From: Centropus unirufus
Lineage: Eukaryota; Chordata; Aves; Cuculiformes; Centropidae
Length of the DNA stretch: 64,000 nt
Assembly: GCA_013397695.1 (NCBI GenBank)
Contig: VYZI01000005.1
Location: forward strand, 4,020,200-4,084,199
Direction: 5' to 3'
Position numbers and translations under genes: made by a program
The notes under the pieces: generated by a model
The model's input: only the letters and a program-made list of their open reading frames with translations
The model's database searches: none
What the model was told of the DNA's origin: nothing
Shown here: positions 1 through 13,800 of the stretch, piece by piece
Layout: every line of letters starts with the position of its first letter
Position numbering within the stretch: position 1 is the stretch's first letter

Positions 1-580
1 CACAAGGAAAAGTGTGCGACATTTTTCCAATGACCAGAAAGTTTGTGCGCCTCTACTTAAAAGACTGTGGGTTGGGAACACTTATCCCCTTTTCCAGGGA
101 GTCTTATGTCTCATCCTTGGAAAACTGAGTTGCTTTTGAAGGTCTTTGCCATAGACACAGGTGTAACCAATGCATGTTTGTTGCATACATGAGGTGAAAG
201 ATGTGGAAAAGCAGCTGTGTGACTGAAAATATAAACCCAGGTTTGTTTTTCTCCCTTGTAAGAAGCTTTATGTTTCTCCATCTCTTCAGTGCTTTTCCAG
301 AGTTCCCACTCTTGGGTGTCAGTGCTGTTTTATCCTTGTTTATGCTAGACGTGCCTTAGCAACTCCAACTCAGGTTTCCAGTGCCTGTAGTATCCTGGGA
401 ACCTAGAATGGGAATAACTGAGGGAAATCGTAGGAAAAAGAGAGAATACAAGTCAGAGCCTCTCTGTCTCAAAGTAGAGCAGTGGTGTTCTCAAAAGCCC
501 ACTGAAGACAGGGTAAGCTTATAAATTGGTGCTGGTACTGAGAGCTTTTACCTCAATTCCATAATGTACTCTTTGTAATT
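1..580. other. Intergenic, nothing recognised
   Basis: No gene, repeat or RNA signal was recognised in this stretch. Confidence 0.5.
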
Positions 581-1125
581 CATAGAATCATCGAATTACT
601 TGGTTGGAAAAGACCTTTGATATAATCAAGTCTGGCCATATCTGTCCACTACTAAACCATATCCTTAAGCACATGGTCTATCCATCTTTTAAATACCTCC
701 AGGGATGGGGACTTCACCATCCCCCTGGGCAGCCTCTGCCAGGGGCTGATGACCTTTTCAGTGAAGAAATCTTCCTGTCTGAAACCTGCCCTGGCGGGCA
801 GGCCCCCTTGTCCTGTCACCTGTCATTTGGGAGAAGAGACCAGCACCCACCTCTCCACACCCTCCTTTCAGGCAGCTGGAGGCAGTGATAAGGTCTCCTT
901 CACCCTCCTCTATGCAAAACAACCCCAGCTCCCTCAGCCGCTCCTCACAACACTTGTTCTCCAGCCCCTTCTCCAGCTTTCTTGCCCTTCCCTGGACATG
1001 CTTCAGGACCTCAATGTCCTTCTTGTAGTGAGGGACCCAGAACTGACCACAGGATTCAAGGTGCGGCCTCATCTGTGCCAAGTACAGGGGCAGAATCCTC
1101 TCCCTGGTCATTCCTGCAAAATTCT
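581..1125 (-). mobile_element. CR1 LINE fragment A, 3' end plus ORF2 C-terminus
   Basis: The left edge carries the complement of the CR1 3' terminus (catagaatcatcgaatt, then ttggttggaaaagacc). Read on the - strand, the right part encodes the typical CR1 ORF2 tail, with ILPLYLAQMRPHLESCGQFW, HYKKDIEVL and EERLRELGLF recognisable. The fragment is 5'-truncated and stops and frame changes break the reading frame, so it is inactive. Confidence 0.93.
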
Positions 1126-4100
1126 TTTTATAGGAGCTCCTGTCTGATTTGTTACCAATATCTGACCCATGAAGCAAAAGGATCTTGTAGTTATAACAGA
1201 ACTTAAGATGTATTAGTACTTCTGTGAAAGAAAGTCTTCTTGTGAGTGACTGATGGATTGAAGGAGAAAGACTGCTTTGTCGATGCTGGCAGCAGCATGG
1301 TTTGTTCACGTGGCAACCTAGCCTATTATTTGGCCCAAAATGCAGTGTTGGGAAGCATTTTGCAGCACTGCAAAAAAAAATGCAAAGGTTGATATCCTTT
1401 CAAAAAACAAACCCGACAAACAGCTTTCAGAAGTTTAGAGAGAGGAGCTAGAATGTGCCTGGCATGTACAAAAAGCCTCCAAGTGCAGCCATAGCTGCAG
1501 CAGCGGCATTATTTCTTTTTATTACAAATTCCAAACGAAAGAAGTTGAAGATGTCCAGTGCCAGACTTTGCTCCTGAGACACTCAAATGATTTGGCAGCA
1601 CAGGCAGCAGTGGTATAACTCTCTGTTAGTGCGATGATCCAGTTTTGTTTAATGTACTTTTATAGACAGTTGGAAATATGTTACTGTTGACTACAGCCAT
1701 AAATATGAGAAAGTGTGAGTCATAAATATGAGTAAAGATGTGTATTTGCTTTTGTGGCTTGATTTGACATTTCCTGGAACATTTAATATCGTATATCCTT
1801 ACTTTAGTTAAAGTTTTTATTGCTATTGACTTTTACAGCGAATGTGTTGAATATTACAGGAGGTGGAAAGAAATATAAAATGATTCTGATTGTTCTGGCC
1901 TGCAGAGGAGTCTCCGAAACCAAGGTGAATGGAGCCAAAATGTCAAGTTTAAGATAAGGCACCTTCCAAAGCGGATTCTTTTCATCAAATCCCTTTAAAG
2001 TGTTCACTGCATGCTTGTTGTGGCAGTATCTGGGGACCCATGAACAGAACAGCATTGTTCTGGCTGCTGTAAACAGAGAATAAGAGAGAATCTCTGCTTT
2101 AAAACTTGTAACCATGCAAGCTGGATAAGGAGAGGAAGAAAGGACATTATCCCATTTGTGACAAGACATAGAGATTAATATTTTCCCCACTTCAAAATTA
2201 GATTACATAGAAAATGAGGTTGAAGGAATTGTTTCCTATATCTTGGTTCAGAACCCGAGTAAAAAGCCATCTTGTTGCAGAGCAGATCATGTGCTAATGA
2301 GTAAAACTAGCTCTGATGAAGAAAAACGTGGTACCTGAATGTCTTGTCACTACAATTTGGGACGGGCGTACCATTCCCAGCCCTGCTGTTGGTTTCCTGG
2401 GTGATTTCAAGCCTTGTCTCTCACTTCTGACAGGTAGGGAGGAGAGAATGAGCTTGGAGTGAAAAAAAAGGTACACAGCAAACCAGCAGCTGCTTTGAAT
2501 GTGACTTCTAGGTCTTCCTGTCTTTTTTTCTCTTGCTACAACCATCGAGTTTTTCAAAGTCTTGGAGATGAAGAGGCAACCACAATGCATCCTTGAAGAG
2601 GAAAGTATTGGGTAAAGGGGCAACACTGGAAAAGTGTAATACTTTTGCAGATTGGAAATGGACAGGCTGCTGCTTCTTCTTCTACCAAAATCCATGGGAA
2701 AATTTCATGTGACTTCCTTGGCAGCTGTTGCAACTTCTAGAAGGCAAAAGGAATCCTATGTGAGGATGGGAGATCTAATGCTTCCCTCTCTTTGATGATT
2801 GTTGGTGTTGGGAAAAGGGGATCCACTAATACAGTAAATCCTGAACTGATGAAGCAGGTGCTCAAAATCCATGAGATAGGGAGGTGGGGAAATAAAAATA
2901 TATAGAAGCCCCTTAATGAGGGGTATAATATAAATATCTTTGTTTTAATCAGAAGGGTTTTGGTTACAATTGCATGGTGCCAGGAGCAGGCACTATAATA
3001 AAATTGTTAGTATATTATGAGACATGACCATGCTGCTCTTCCCCCAATCTCTCCTGTCTTTTGCTGCTCATTGCCTGATCTCTCCCACCCTTCTCATTTC
3101 TTTCTGGTCAGAACACAGGAAATGCAGCCCTTGTGGATTCTGTAGGGATCACCAGCGCTCCAACCTCACTGTGTGTTGAAGGCAGCTGAATTAAAACATA
3201 AATCCCTTTATATTCAATAATTTTAGTGCAGCCTTTTCTTCCACTGTTGTTTGAAGCCTGGATGCAAAAAAAAATAAAAATTGTAGATTTAAAAAAGGAA
3301 ACTGTCATAAAAAGGGAAGGAAGGTTTTTCAGTGTTGGTTAGCACAGTCTGGGGCTGACATGGTGTATATTTCTTGAGTAAGGGTGATAGTAGGTTTTGT
3401 TTGCAATCTGGTGAAAAAGGTCCAGCTTCTGTTACTGTCAGCTCTATTGTATGATGACTTTCCTCTCTCTAGATCATCTCTACCTTATCAAGCTCTCATC
3501 TGGCCTGACTGGAGGCTTAGTCTCATGTTTTATGCCTCAGTGTGGAGCTCTTATAATGAAGTTAATTTTACCATGCTAACACTGGATTTTTGTCCTCTAC
3601 CTTGCTGCATAAATACAGCTTGACTAAAAAGGGTGAAGGAGGGAAGGGTGTTTGGGATTTTGTTCACAAGATGGCACTAGCCACAAACCAGTGCTACCTT
3701 CCTTTTAACCCCAGCACTGATTTGCCTAAATCTTTAACATCGTGGTGGGGAAAGCTGGTAATTATTAACCATGGACAAGATGACCAGAGACTTTTCTTAC
3801 ATGCAGGTGGGTCGTCTGTTTGTCCTCTTAATGAGTTTTTGGATCTTGAAGAAACAGAACAATTTTTTACAAGAAAATATAGTTGCATCTCGGAGATACT
3901 TGCAATTTAAGAGGCAGCGCTCTCAGCACAGTGTGAGGGAGATTAAGGAAAAATACTATTAATGTTAATGGCAGTAGGGATCCTAATTGCCTCTACCCAT
4001 GAGGCAATAATTTTTCACATTGACAACTTGCAGTTTGTTTCTGTTCCGTCTGAGCCCCGCTAAACTGTTACCCTAGAAACCATGGTGACTTCGGATGCAG

Positions 4101-7100
4101 ATTTCAAAATGCAGAACCTTAATACAATACTTTAACTGCTTAAAAATATGAGACAGATTTCTGTTTGCATGAACTACTCCTGTTTTCTTCCCGCTTCTTT
4201 TGTTTTACAGATGAGCTGTTTTCCTGCTGAGCAGCTGTTCAAGCAGAGCTGCATAAGATGCACATGACCAGAGAGGCTGCCTCTCTCATTAATTACTGTG
4301 TGAACTTGGCTGTAGTTTAGTTTGCCATTTTACTTTCTCCTACTCTAGTAATCCCCATTTTGTCTCCAGGAAGCCCTCCTCATTTCAAGGGAAAGGGGAA
4401 GAATAGAATTAAGTCACATTTATATCTTGCTGGCTCTATATGTTGCTCTAAACATTATGTTTTTAGTATAATCCTCCACCAGGCAGCACTAATCAGCTCT
4501 GTGTGTAAAACCGCCTCAACTGCATTTTATGCAACAGTAATTCTTTTCGATATTAAATATTTGAATGAGTGTAAATGCTAATTATCTGCCAGTGCAGAAA
4601 CCAATTTGTAAAAAGGCAGCTCCTTTTGTTGCCTTTCTTACACATTCTTTCCGTTTAGGACTAGCTTATCCTTGCTTTATGTGCAAGTGGGTGGAATTGA
4701 CCAGCTGAAAAATAAGCAGCTCCATGGAAAGGCTTCTTGGAGTGAAACCTGTCACCAAGCCAAGTTCAGAGCCTGCATCCTAGATGCTTCCTTCCCAGCC
4801 GCTGGATAATAGGCAGAAATGCAGCAGAATAAGAGCTGTTTTTTCCTCCTTCGCAGGACAATGGTGAGTGGGACTGACTAGTGTCAGCCCAGGAGATGTG
4901 TCTTTTTCCATTGGCAGCCCCTCCAGGCACAGTTCTTTCCTGGCCCCTCTCCAAGCAGTATGCATATTTATTAAAACTTCTTGTGGGCTTTCTTGCTCAG
5001 AGCCTTCTTGTATGTTACCAGGGGCCTGATCCTGCAGAATGCTGACTGATTTCCATAGAGGGACCGCAGCATCGCACAGGTTCAGGCCTTGAAAAGCTTA
5101 CTTTGGGCAATGAGTGGGAACTGCAGCAGGAGTTTACAAGTGATTAATAGTGCGATACTGGAATCCTAGACATTGTATTGGACTTACTTCCCAGTCCAAC
5201 AAGCTTGTCCTGATTTTCACTGTGTAAAAGTAGTAACTGGCCTACCATATCTTCTCTAAATAACCAATGATCTAAAAGACTATTTGTAATTGTCATATGG
5301 ACAGTGGACACTGTACGTGTCTGTACAGTCTGAGAGAGACAAAGTGAGCTGAGAGTGTATTGGTGTTTCTGGACAGGACAAGAGGCCTTCCCTTTCTGGT
5401 GAACATGGGCTTCTGGAGTGTGGGACTGTGAAGTTTCCCCATTTTTCTTGGGATTATGTTCAGCCTTGTCGTCTCTTTTCAGCAGATACTGAACAGCAGG
5501 CATGTTGGGCAATACCCTGGACTGAGGTGTTTCTGCCAGGTTGATCCATGTCACTGCCTGTGGCTCAGAGTAGCCATGGCCAATGCACAAGGGAGAAGAA
5601 AGAGACTGGATGCTTACTTTCTACAGTGCTTGCACCAAGCCAGGTGCTCCAAGTCAACAACAGTAGAGTCTGCAAGAGGGGTGCTAAGCCTGGCATCTGC
5701 CCTTTGTTCACAGGTTGGACCATCTGGGCACATTCTGAGGCTATGTCCAATACGGAGCTGGAGACAAGACCATAACACCAGCCTTCCTGCTCCCCACCCC
5801 TCTGGCACACCAAAGCACCCCGCATGAGAGCAGAACGACTCTGACAATTTGTATCCTGGATGTGCAGTTCTTTGCTCAGCTCCCAGCCACATGGCGTCTT
5901 CCTTTCTGCCCCATTCCCAGCATGAAACTGGGAACAAAAGGCATCCAGAGGCCTACAGACTGGTCACTCCCTCCTCTCTTCACAGAAGTTGAATGGAAGC
6001 ATCACTGCTCTGTGTTGGAACGAATCGGTGGTTACAGCCGCCTCTGCGACTATGCCGGAGCGTTGTAGCCCTGAGAAACTGTGGCACAAGCAGTTGGAAT
6101 TGGGGACCATGCTATGTGGTGGCTCACGTTGTGCCAGGCTGAGCAATAAGGGCTTCATCCACTGAATAGAGCAGGCTGTGTCCAGGCTTCTTGGCTGTGT
6201 AGGACTATTGTAGAGCAGATGGCACAAGGCGTGTAATGGACTAAGAAAATGTTCTGAGTGGGGAAAATGTCACAGCTAAAAATGCCACCACAGCTGACGT
6301 TCTCTGGAAAAGCAGAGGCCAACTGAAAAAGCCTTTTATGCAGACAGTGGGTACCAGCAAAAATGAAAACAGTCATGAATTAATTTTTTCCTCCCATTCT
6401 GAATCAGTTGACATCTCTCAGAATTTGGAGGCGTGCTTCACTGGCCGGGACATTAACCAAATAGATATAGGAGAGGAGATGGGTGTGTTTGAGTTTGTTT
6501 TCAACATGGGTATACAACATGAAAATGGAAACTGAGGAACCAGCTTTTTCCGTCAGGGGAGTCGGCTCAAAATGCCATGTGATATCTGGGATCTGAGGCC
6601 AAAAAAAATAAAGGTTACTAGAGAACACAAAACTGACCAGTTGTATCGATCAACTGTAATTTACAAAGCAGAGGAAAACAAATTTAAATTTCATTAAAAA
6701 ATGTTAATGGAATTTGTGAAGGCTGAATAACTGTCTAAAACTGTGGAGGGTCCACAAAAAAAAAAAGAGAACTACAGACTGCAAGTAAGGAGACCTAATG
6801 CAGAAAGGCACGTCAGAGTTCAAAAGTGAATTCTTAAGAAACAGAATGTGATGATGCAGAGGCTCTGGTGGATATTGTGAGCCAAAACAATGCAGAATTT
6901 GAAAGAAGGATACAAGAACACCTGCGGGTTGTATTATTTGCTAGTGGCAGCAGTGAGTACAGGTTGGACTAGTGGAGAGAGAGCTTCAGGAAGGAAGGAA
7001 AAGTGGGTAATGCTGCAGCTGAAGCTATACAGACTAACCTGCCCTAAAGCAAATAGGAAGTATTAACCATTAGCAGGGCACAAAGTGATACAACATCAGG

Positions 7101-10100
7101 AATGGGAATGTCAACACTGAAATGGTGCTGATAAGGCTGAAGAAAAACAGGCAAAGCCTAAGTGATGATGGTAAGAGATGTGAATTGTCTGTCTTGATAA
7201 GTTGTGAGTGGGCACTGTTACAGTTTGCTGGGGGCAGGAGCAGGGTGGGCAGTAATTGTTATAGGAATCTGGACCTTACCTAGTTGTTGGCCTCCTCAGG
7301 TGGACACAACAATTGGAAAGGCAGGAGGCAAAAAAAGAAATTATAAAAGAATTTGAGAGTCTGGTAACAGATCAGCACTACTTGTAACACACGGCCAAAC
7401 AGAGATAGTCCAACTGTCCCATAATTCACACCCTTAGTAAAGATCTCCTTGCCATGAGGCTGAAGTCTAAGGAGAGACAGACTGATTGCAGTCTGATTAC
7501 ACTGGGAATCACAAAATCAATAGGAGAGCCAACAGAATAGATACATGTTTACCTGTTTACTCATTGTTGTGGCAGAGGACAGAGCATTTAGAAAGGAAAC
7601 TTTTCCCCAAAACCCAGAAGAAAAATGCTTGAAAATGTCAAATATTTTTCTTAAGCTTAGCACACCAGCAAAGTTCTGAACGGTGCTCCTACTCTAAAGA
7701 AAGCTCATGAATGTATTCAAACCTCCCGTGTTTCTATGACGCTGCTTTCTTGCCCTGTAGTTAAATTGTTGGATATGGACCTGCATACTGGCCCCTATAT
7801 GACTGAATGATGGAATGAGCTGATTTGTGCACCATTTTCTCTCCTCTCTCTTGAAGGCTTAGCCTTCTTAAAAAGGAGCAAAGGACATTAAATGCTCAGA
7901 GAAGCAAAGGTTTATACAGAGAGCTGCTTTGGCAGCCTGGGGGACTGCATGGGTCTCCTCCTCTCATGGACAGTTGAGATATAGATATTTTATGACCTGA
8001 AAGGAGCTCTGAGTGAGCAGGCCCACGCAGTGTGGGGATGCTGATGAGCACTGTGCGCCCCTGGGAAGGGAAGAGATGCTGCACCTCTTGGGAAGGTCCT
8101 GTGCAGAGCCCCATGTTGCACAGGGGTGCGTGGTTGTAGCTCACAGACGATTCGAGGCAGAACTCTGTGCCTGCTTGGCTCAGGGTGATTTCTGAAACAG
8201 GAAACTGAACCCATAAGCAAGTCACCTTTCTCCCTTTTATCAATAACATTGTTCTTTCTAATTGTTCTGCCCTTCGGCAGCTTGGCTTGCCTGGCTTCTT
8301 TCTCCCTTCAGTGATAAAAGCTACCATGCAACTTCACCATTTGTATGCGACAAACATTTCCTTCCTCCTCTTGTCTTATTGCCTTTAGACTGCAAATGTT
8401 TGGGGTCAGGTTTGACTTCCTGTATGTTTATGTACTTAGAACAGTGGAACCCAAATTTGGGCTGAAATTACCGCGATATCGTCACCCCTGTTCTTATTTA
8501 TAGAAGATGGGCTCTACTGGTAAATGCTCAGGCAAGAGCACTGCTGCCTCCGTTGGTCCCAGCTCCTGCTGTGCCTGATTTGCAAAGAGGATGCACTGAA
8601 GGAAATTCCTCTACACCCAATATGGGATTAATTGCTCCTTATTATACCCTTATTGAACATCTCTGTTTTATTTTTTTTTCCTTTAATTTCTCCTTTTTCC
8701 ATTAAGCACTAACAGAAATGATGACAATTGAGCTGATTTTCCTTTTATGAGCAGTTACAGCTTTCTCTGTCTCCTCATTACTCTGGCTGGAAGTTCAAAC
8801 AGTTTCATGCCATGCTTCATGTACAGTTATTCCGGGTGTCATCCAGCTCCTTCCCTTCAGCCATTTGCTCCCATCTCAGCAAGCTCTTGGGCTACCAATG
8901 CTTGCATTATTTGGTCTGTGAGCCCCTTTTTGATGCAGCCTGACTTGTGAGGCTGCACAGGAAAAGAGGAAACCTCATTGATCATGAGTTTACGTTCTGA
9001 TTTCTTTTGACCAAGTGGTACTTGCAGACATTTGTGCAAAGAAAGCACCTGTTCTCTGCTAGCAGCAGTGCCTCTGTCCCAATTTTGGATCATGTTCGCT
9101 TCAGAAAGCAGATATGAGAGGAAGAACAGCCCAGCTGATGAAAGGTGAGAGGCTTGAGGATGATGTTCATCTGTTTTGCAATGTGGATGAGAAGCTTGTT
9201 TGAATTATTTGCTCCAGCATGTATGACAAAAAGCATATGAGCTAGGGGGGCTTCTGCTTTGGTTCCAATACCCAAAAGTTGTGGGACACCGTTGGAAAAG
9301 AAAACAAGCAACGAGTGTGAAAATCAGTTTCTGTATGCACCCTCAGCTCTCTACTGCATGCTGTCTTCCCAATATGCAGTCTGCTTTCAAAACTACTTTT
9401 TATTTTTTCTTGGAATCCTGGTTCAGGCTGTTGTATTCCAAACTCAATTCTTGTTACTAGGTGTGCAATCTCAGTTCCCAGTCCTCTGCGTTACAGAGCT
9501 TGAAACAATGGCATAAATAAGATGGTAGGACCCCTCTGACGAGGCTGTAATGCAATTTTTAAGCCATTTTTTGGAGAGGAGTAGGATCTGACAGGTGGAA
9601 GATATTTGGCTATACTATATAGACTACAAAATTCCTGTCCCTTACATCTTGTAGAGCAAGAGGTGGGAAATGAACTGTGTTACCTGGAATTGGTAGGGGA
9701 AACCTATTTAGGGTCTTGATTTAAAAACCACTGCACTTTTTGTATTATAACAGAAGCACTTTGTGAAACTCTGCTGTGTTTCACGGGTGTCCCTCTTCAG
9801 TGCTTGTAGTTTTTAAAGGTGTCCCAGGCACAATGCCCATAAAATATGTTCTGGGTACCGTAGACAGGAGTGCATGCATGCAATGGCTGGGTATTGGAAG
9901 GATAAGAATCTGAGTCAGCGGGTGTGTTAGATACACCTAGAACAGAGATCTGCTCATCTGAGAAACCGCACAGAGTGGCAGACTTGAAAGCCAGCTGTGT
10001 GGCAGATAAATGCAACCAGTGCCTCCAGAATTTCTGGCTGACCTTTAATTGCTTGTTAGTCTGTGTGTTGAACAGCCATGGGACCCTTTTAGTACATCTT

Positions 10101-10600
10101 TTGGAATGAAGAGTTTGTTTCTCTGCATTTATTTTTCCCCTTTGCAGTGTACAGGTGTTTCTTTGTTGTCTCCGTGTGTGCTCGTATTGCAACCTTCCAT
10201 TTCGGTGCTTGAGGCAGGGGTGCTGGCAGCAGCCTGGCTCTCAGTCAGGCTGTGGCAGGCACAGTAGGACGTACCTGGCAGGTCATACACTTGTTCTACC
10301 TCTGTTTGGAAACAGGCGGTCAGATGGCTCTAACCAGCAGCCCTTCTGTTAGACTGTGGGGATATGTGAAAATATCAATTTAAGGTACCTGGCTGAAAAC
10401 CATGATTTAGTAGAAAAGTATTTAAGCGCTCTTATTAGTTATTCCAATGTAAAAAAATCTTGCAGTCCTAAGAATAATCTTTCCATACATAGCTTCAAAA
10501 AAACCCACCAAAACAACAAAAAAAACCCCCTCAAAACAAATGAAAGCTACTGTTAATTTATTTATTTATATGTCTATTTAATTCTTTGTTTGTTTGTTTT
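1126..10600. other. Intergenic DNA upstream of SH3BP5, no gene recognised
   Basis: No exon, RNA gene or transposon was recognised with confidence. The only oddity is a stop-poor stretch at 5.14-6.54 kb with overlapping open frames on both strands. The mammalian neighbour upstream of SH3BP5 is METTL6; I looked for its conserved blocks and did not see them. Confidence 0.5.
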
Positions 10601-10893
10601 CATAGAATCATAGAATCATTTGGTTGGAAAAGATCTGTGAGATCTCTGAGTCCAACCACAGCTGTCCACTACTAAACCATACCTCTCAACACCTTCTCTA
10701 TCCATCTTTTAAAAACCTTCAGGGATGGTGACTAAACCACCTCCCCGGGCAGCCTCTGCCAGTGCCTGATAAACCTTCCAATGAAGTAATATTTCTTAAT
10801 TCCTAATCTGAACCTCCTCTGGTGTGACTTGAGGCCATTTACTCTTGTTGTTTGTCACTTGGGAGAAGATATCAGCACATATTTTCAAGCAGT
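10601..10893 (-). mobile_element. CR1 LINE fragment B, 3' end
   Basis: It starts with the complement of the CR1 tail (catagaatcatagaatcatttggttgg) and continues through the family blocks tccactactaaaccata and cttcagggatggtgac. It fades out at about 10.89 kb. It is the same subfamily type as fragment A. An A-rich stretch and a TTTG run directly abut its 3' edge. Confidence 0.92.
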
Positions 10894-13800
10894 TCCTCAT
10901 TGTAAACTATGGAATACATCTTTCTAGAGAAGGTGTTTCCATTATTCTACTGATCAGGAGAATCGATGTTCTTATTTTGAAATCAGATTGTTAACATGTA
11001 ACTCCTGGAAGCTTAAAGTTTATCTCTTGCAAGAGAAAGCAAATTGAGGTCAGGAGTCCAAGTGTCGAAGTTCTCTTTCTGTACATTTGTCTTAAGTTTT
11101 AAAGGTTAGGATTGTGGAGAAGTAGGAGGATATGGACTAATAATATTCCAGAGGAGAGTTCTGAGCTCTGAATTTGACAGTCATCATCAATGTCCAAATT
11201 CCTGAAGTTTTGTCTATTCTTAAGCCATTAATTTACTTTCTAGTTGAATTATCATAAAATTAGGAAACACATTAGCCACATATCTGTTATCAGAGTGGTT
11301 CCACCAAAGCCTTATTGCCGTAGTTTTTAAAATCAGATCCTGTAAATTTAGCCCTTAGTATCTGTTTTCATCAGGATAAAAAGCAGCACTCTTTTTTGAC
11401 GAGAAATTGATCTGACTCTGCACAGTTGGATAGCAACTAGGAATGAATTCTCACTGTAAAAGCACAAGGAAGAGTGGGTAAAAGACTGTACATCTCTTTA
11501 AAGGGGAATTGAAACAATACCCTTTTGACACTCATGTTAATCTTATCAGATGCATGGCAGAATATACAGTAGCTTGAACTCGGGGTTTTGGGTATGGGGA
11601 AGGTGCACCCGAAAACAAAGGCATGATCAAAGAAAGGCTGCTGTGCTGCTCTGTGCCAGCAATGAGATACTGTTAAGTGTTAATGCAATGCGTATCTTAT
11701 AGGTGAACGTGAGATAGGCAGAAATTTTTTACCCGTTTATGTATTTTTGGTGGAGAGCCAGCTCCCTCCCCAAGCAGCTGCAGGTACTGTAACCCTGTGC
11801 AGATGTTACCATTAGCTTAAAAGGAGCTTAGAATGATGATGTTGTTTCTCACAGGGGGGTAAGGACAGATCCACCTTGTACACCCTGCGTGAGACAGAGG
11901 TTTTTGGGTCTCAGGTGTGACCTGCCGTGTTGCCTTCATCTCCAGCCTTGTCTATGATTGGGATGGAGGAGAGATGGTGCAGCTTAGATTTTGTTTAGAT
12001 TGCAGGTTAGATTTTGAAGACAAAGGACCTCTTACTAGGTCATTTTCTGTCAGTAGATTCATACCATGATCCTTCCTCTGTCCTACAGTTGGCAGCCAAC
12101 CTTGTGCCCTGCCATGGGATACAGCCAGTGTATCCTTGCATGCTGGATTGAAGGAAGGTAGGAAAGATCTTCACTTTTGAGCCCATGGGCTCAGAGAGGA
12201 AAGCAAGCTATAGAGTGTGGGTGGCTCTGCAGCAGCTGTCAGTGGGTATAGTCCTGTCCTTGGGAAGCACAGGGGAATTTGAGCTAATATTGCCCTTCCT
12301 CCAGGTGTCTTTGTCTGTGCAAAGAGAGTTGTACTTCATTGTATTCTGATCGATGCATGTAGGCAAGTCACAACTAAACCCCTTGCTTCTGTATTGTGTT
12401 ATTGCCACTGCTGACAAGGCTTTGGGAAATCCTTCTCCATAAGTGATCCAAAGGAAGTTATTCTGCACCCTCACCCTTTGGGGCTCTTCTGGCCTCTGTT
12501 CCCCACCCCCAAACCCACAGTTCTGGCATGTTGGAATGGCTTTTCAGCTAGGGAAGGGACACAGCTCCCTTGAACTCAGTGGGGTTCTGCTAATGTCTAT
12601 GAGCGGTGGATATGATCCATTATTGTGAATGTTCCCAGGGGGTGATAATGCATCCAGATGTTGTTGCTGTAGGCAGAGGATCGGTAGCTACAGTTCTGTC
12701 CCTGATCTGTATCTTCGTAATGCCATGGTGGAGGGAGAAAACGGAGAAGCATCTTGATTCCTCTCACTTCTGCTGGTGTTTACTCGTGGATGTGACAAGC
12801 TGTCATTTTCCAGTTTGTGTGAAAAGTGACACCTAATTTCCCTTCCCTCCATTGCAACCCTGCCAATGTATTTGCTGTTTTCAGATATAGATTTGTGTTC
12901 ACTTCCCTAGCAGATGTCACAGTGATTCAGTGCAAAATCTGCTTGGGGACATGGTTATAATTGAACTGTTCTCCAGGAAGGAGGGATGAGTGCATTGATA
13001 TTTCCTGCTTCTGTTATAATATTAGAGCTTTGTAATTCAGCTCCTTGATTCAGAATTTTGACTTTCTGCTTTGCACAAGAAAGCAGCAATGCCTGCAACT
13101 GTTTTAAACACTTCAGAAGTGCTCTAGGACCAAATATAAATAATGAAAGTATCTAGTACTAAAAAATAACTTCAATCTATTATGATTTCTATGATGAGAC
13201 TCTGAACATCCAGGCAGTGTCATATAGTGAAAGCTGCTGTTTCTAAGGTGTTTTAGGCAAGGCTGGATGAGAAGTATTGACATACCAATGTCAATTGAAG
13301 GTGATGTTGCCTGCACATTACCTAAAGGTGTTTAGGAATCAACTTCATATTCAGTGCCAAGGTGGAGTGACAGCTGTTTGATATTTGGATGCCAAAAAGT
13401 GTCTATGAGTAGTATGTGAATGCTACTGTTTCTTCAAGTAAGGTTTAATTAAATGCAGGCCCCTGTTACTCAGGATTTTACTGAGAATGATTATCTTTTT
13501 TTTTCTTTCACTTTTGGATCCAATTTACATGGAAAAATCATTCTCTGCTGAGGAAGTGGCTGAGGAAGGTTTGGCATTCTTGTAATAACAACCCAGGGGC
13601 ACTGCTTCCCCCTTCAGAATGCAAGGTAATTGTACAGCTCCAGTGAAAATAATACCGGAGCCAAATTTAAAAGGAAGAAAAGGCAGTTATTAGCTGCTCA
13701 CACTGCTGCCGCTATGCAATTGCCTGATAGCTGCGTAATTCATGTGTGTGGCTGTGATATGTGATCTCTGGTTTGTGTGCATATTTGATGCCTATGTATT

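Noticed and set aside
758..1309. 183-codon antisense open frame
   Set aside because: It is the ORF2 tail of CR1 fragment A extended by chance into flanking DNA, not a host gene.
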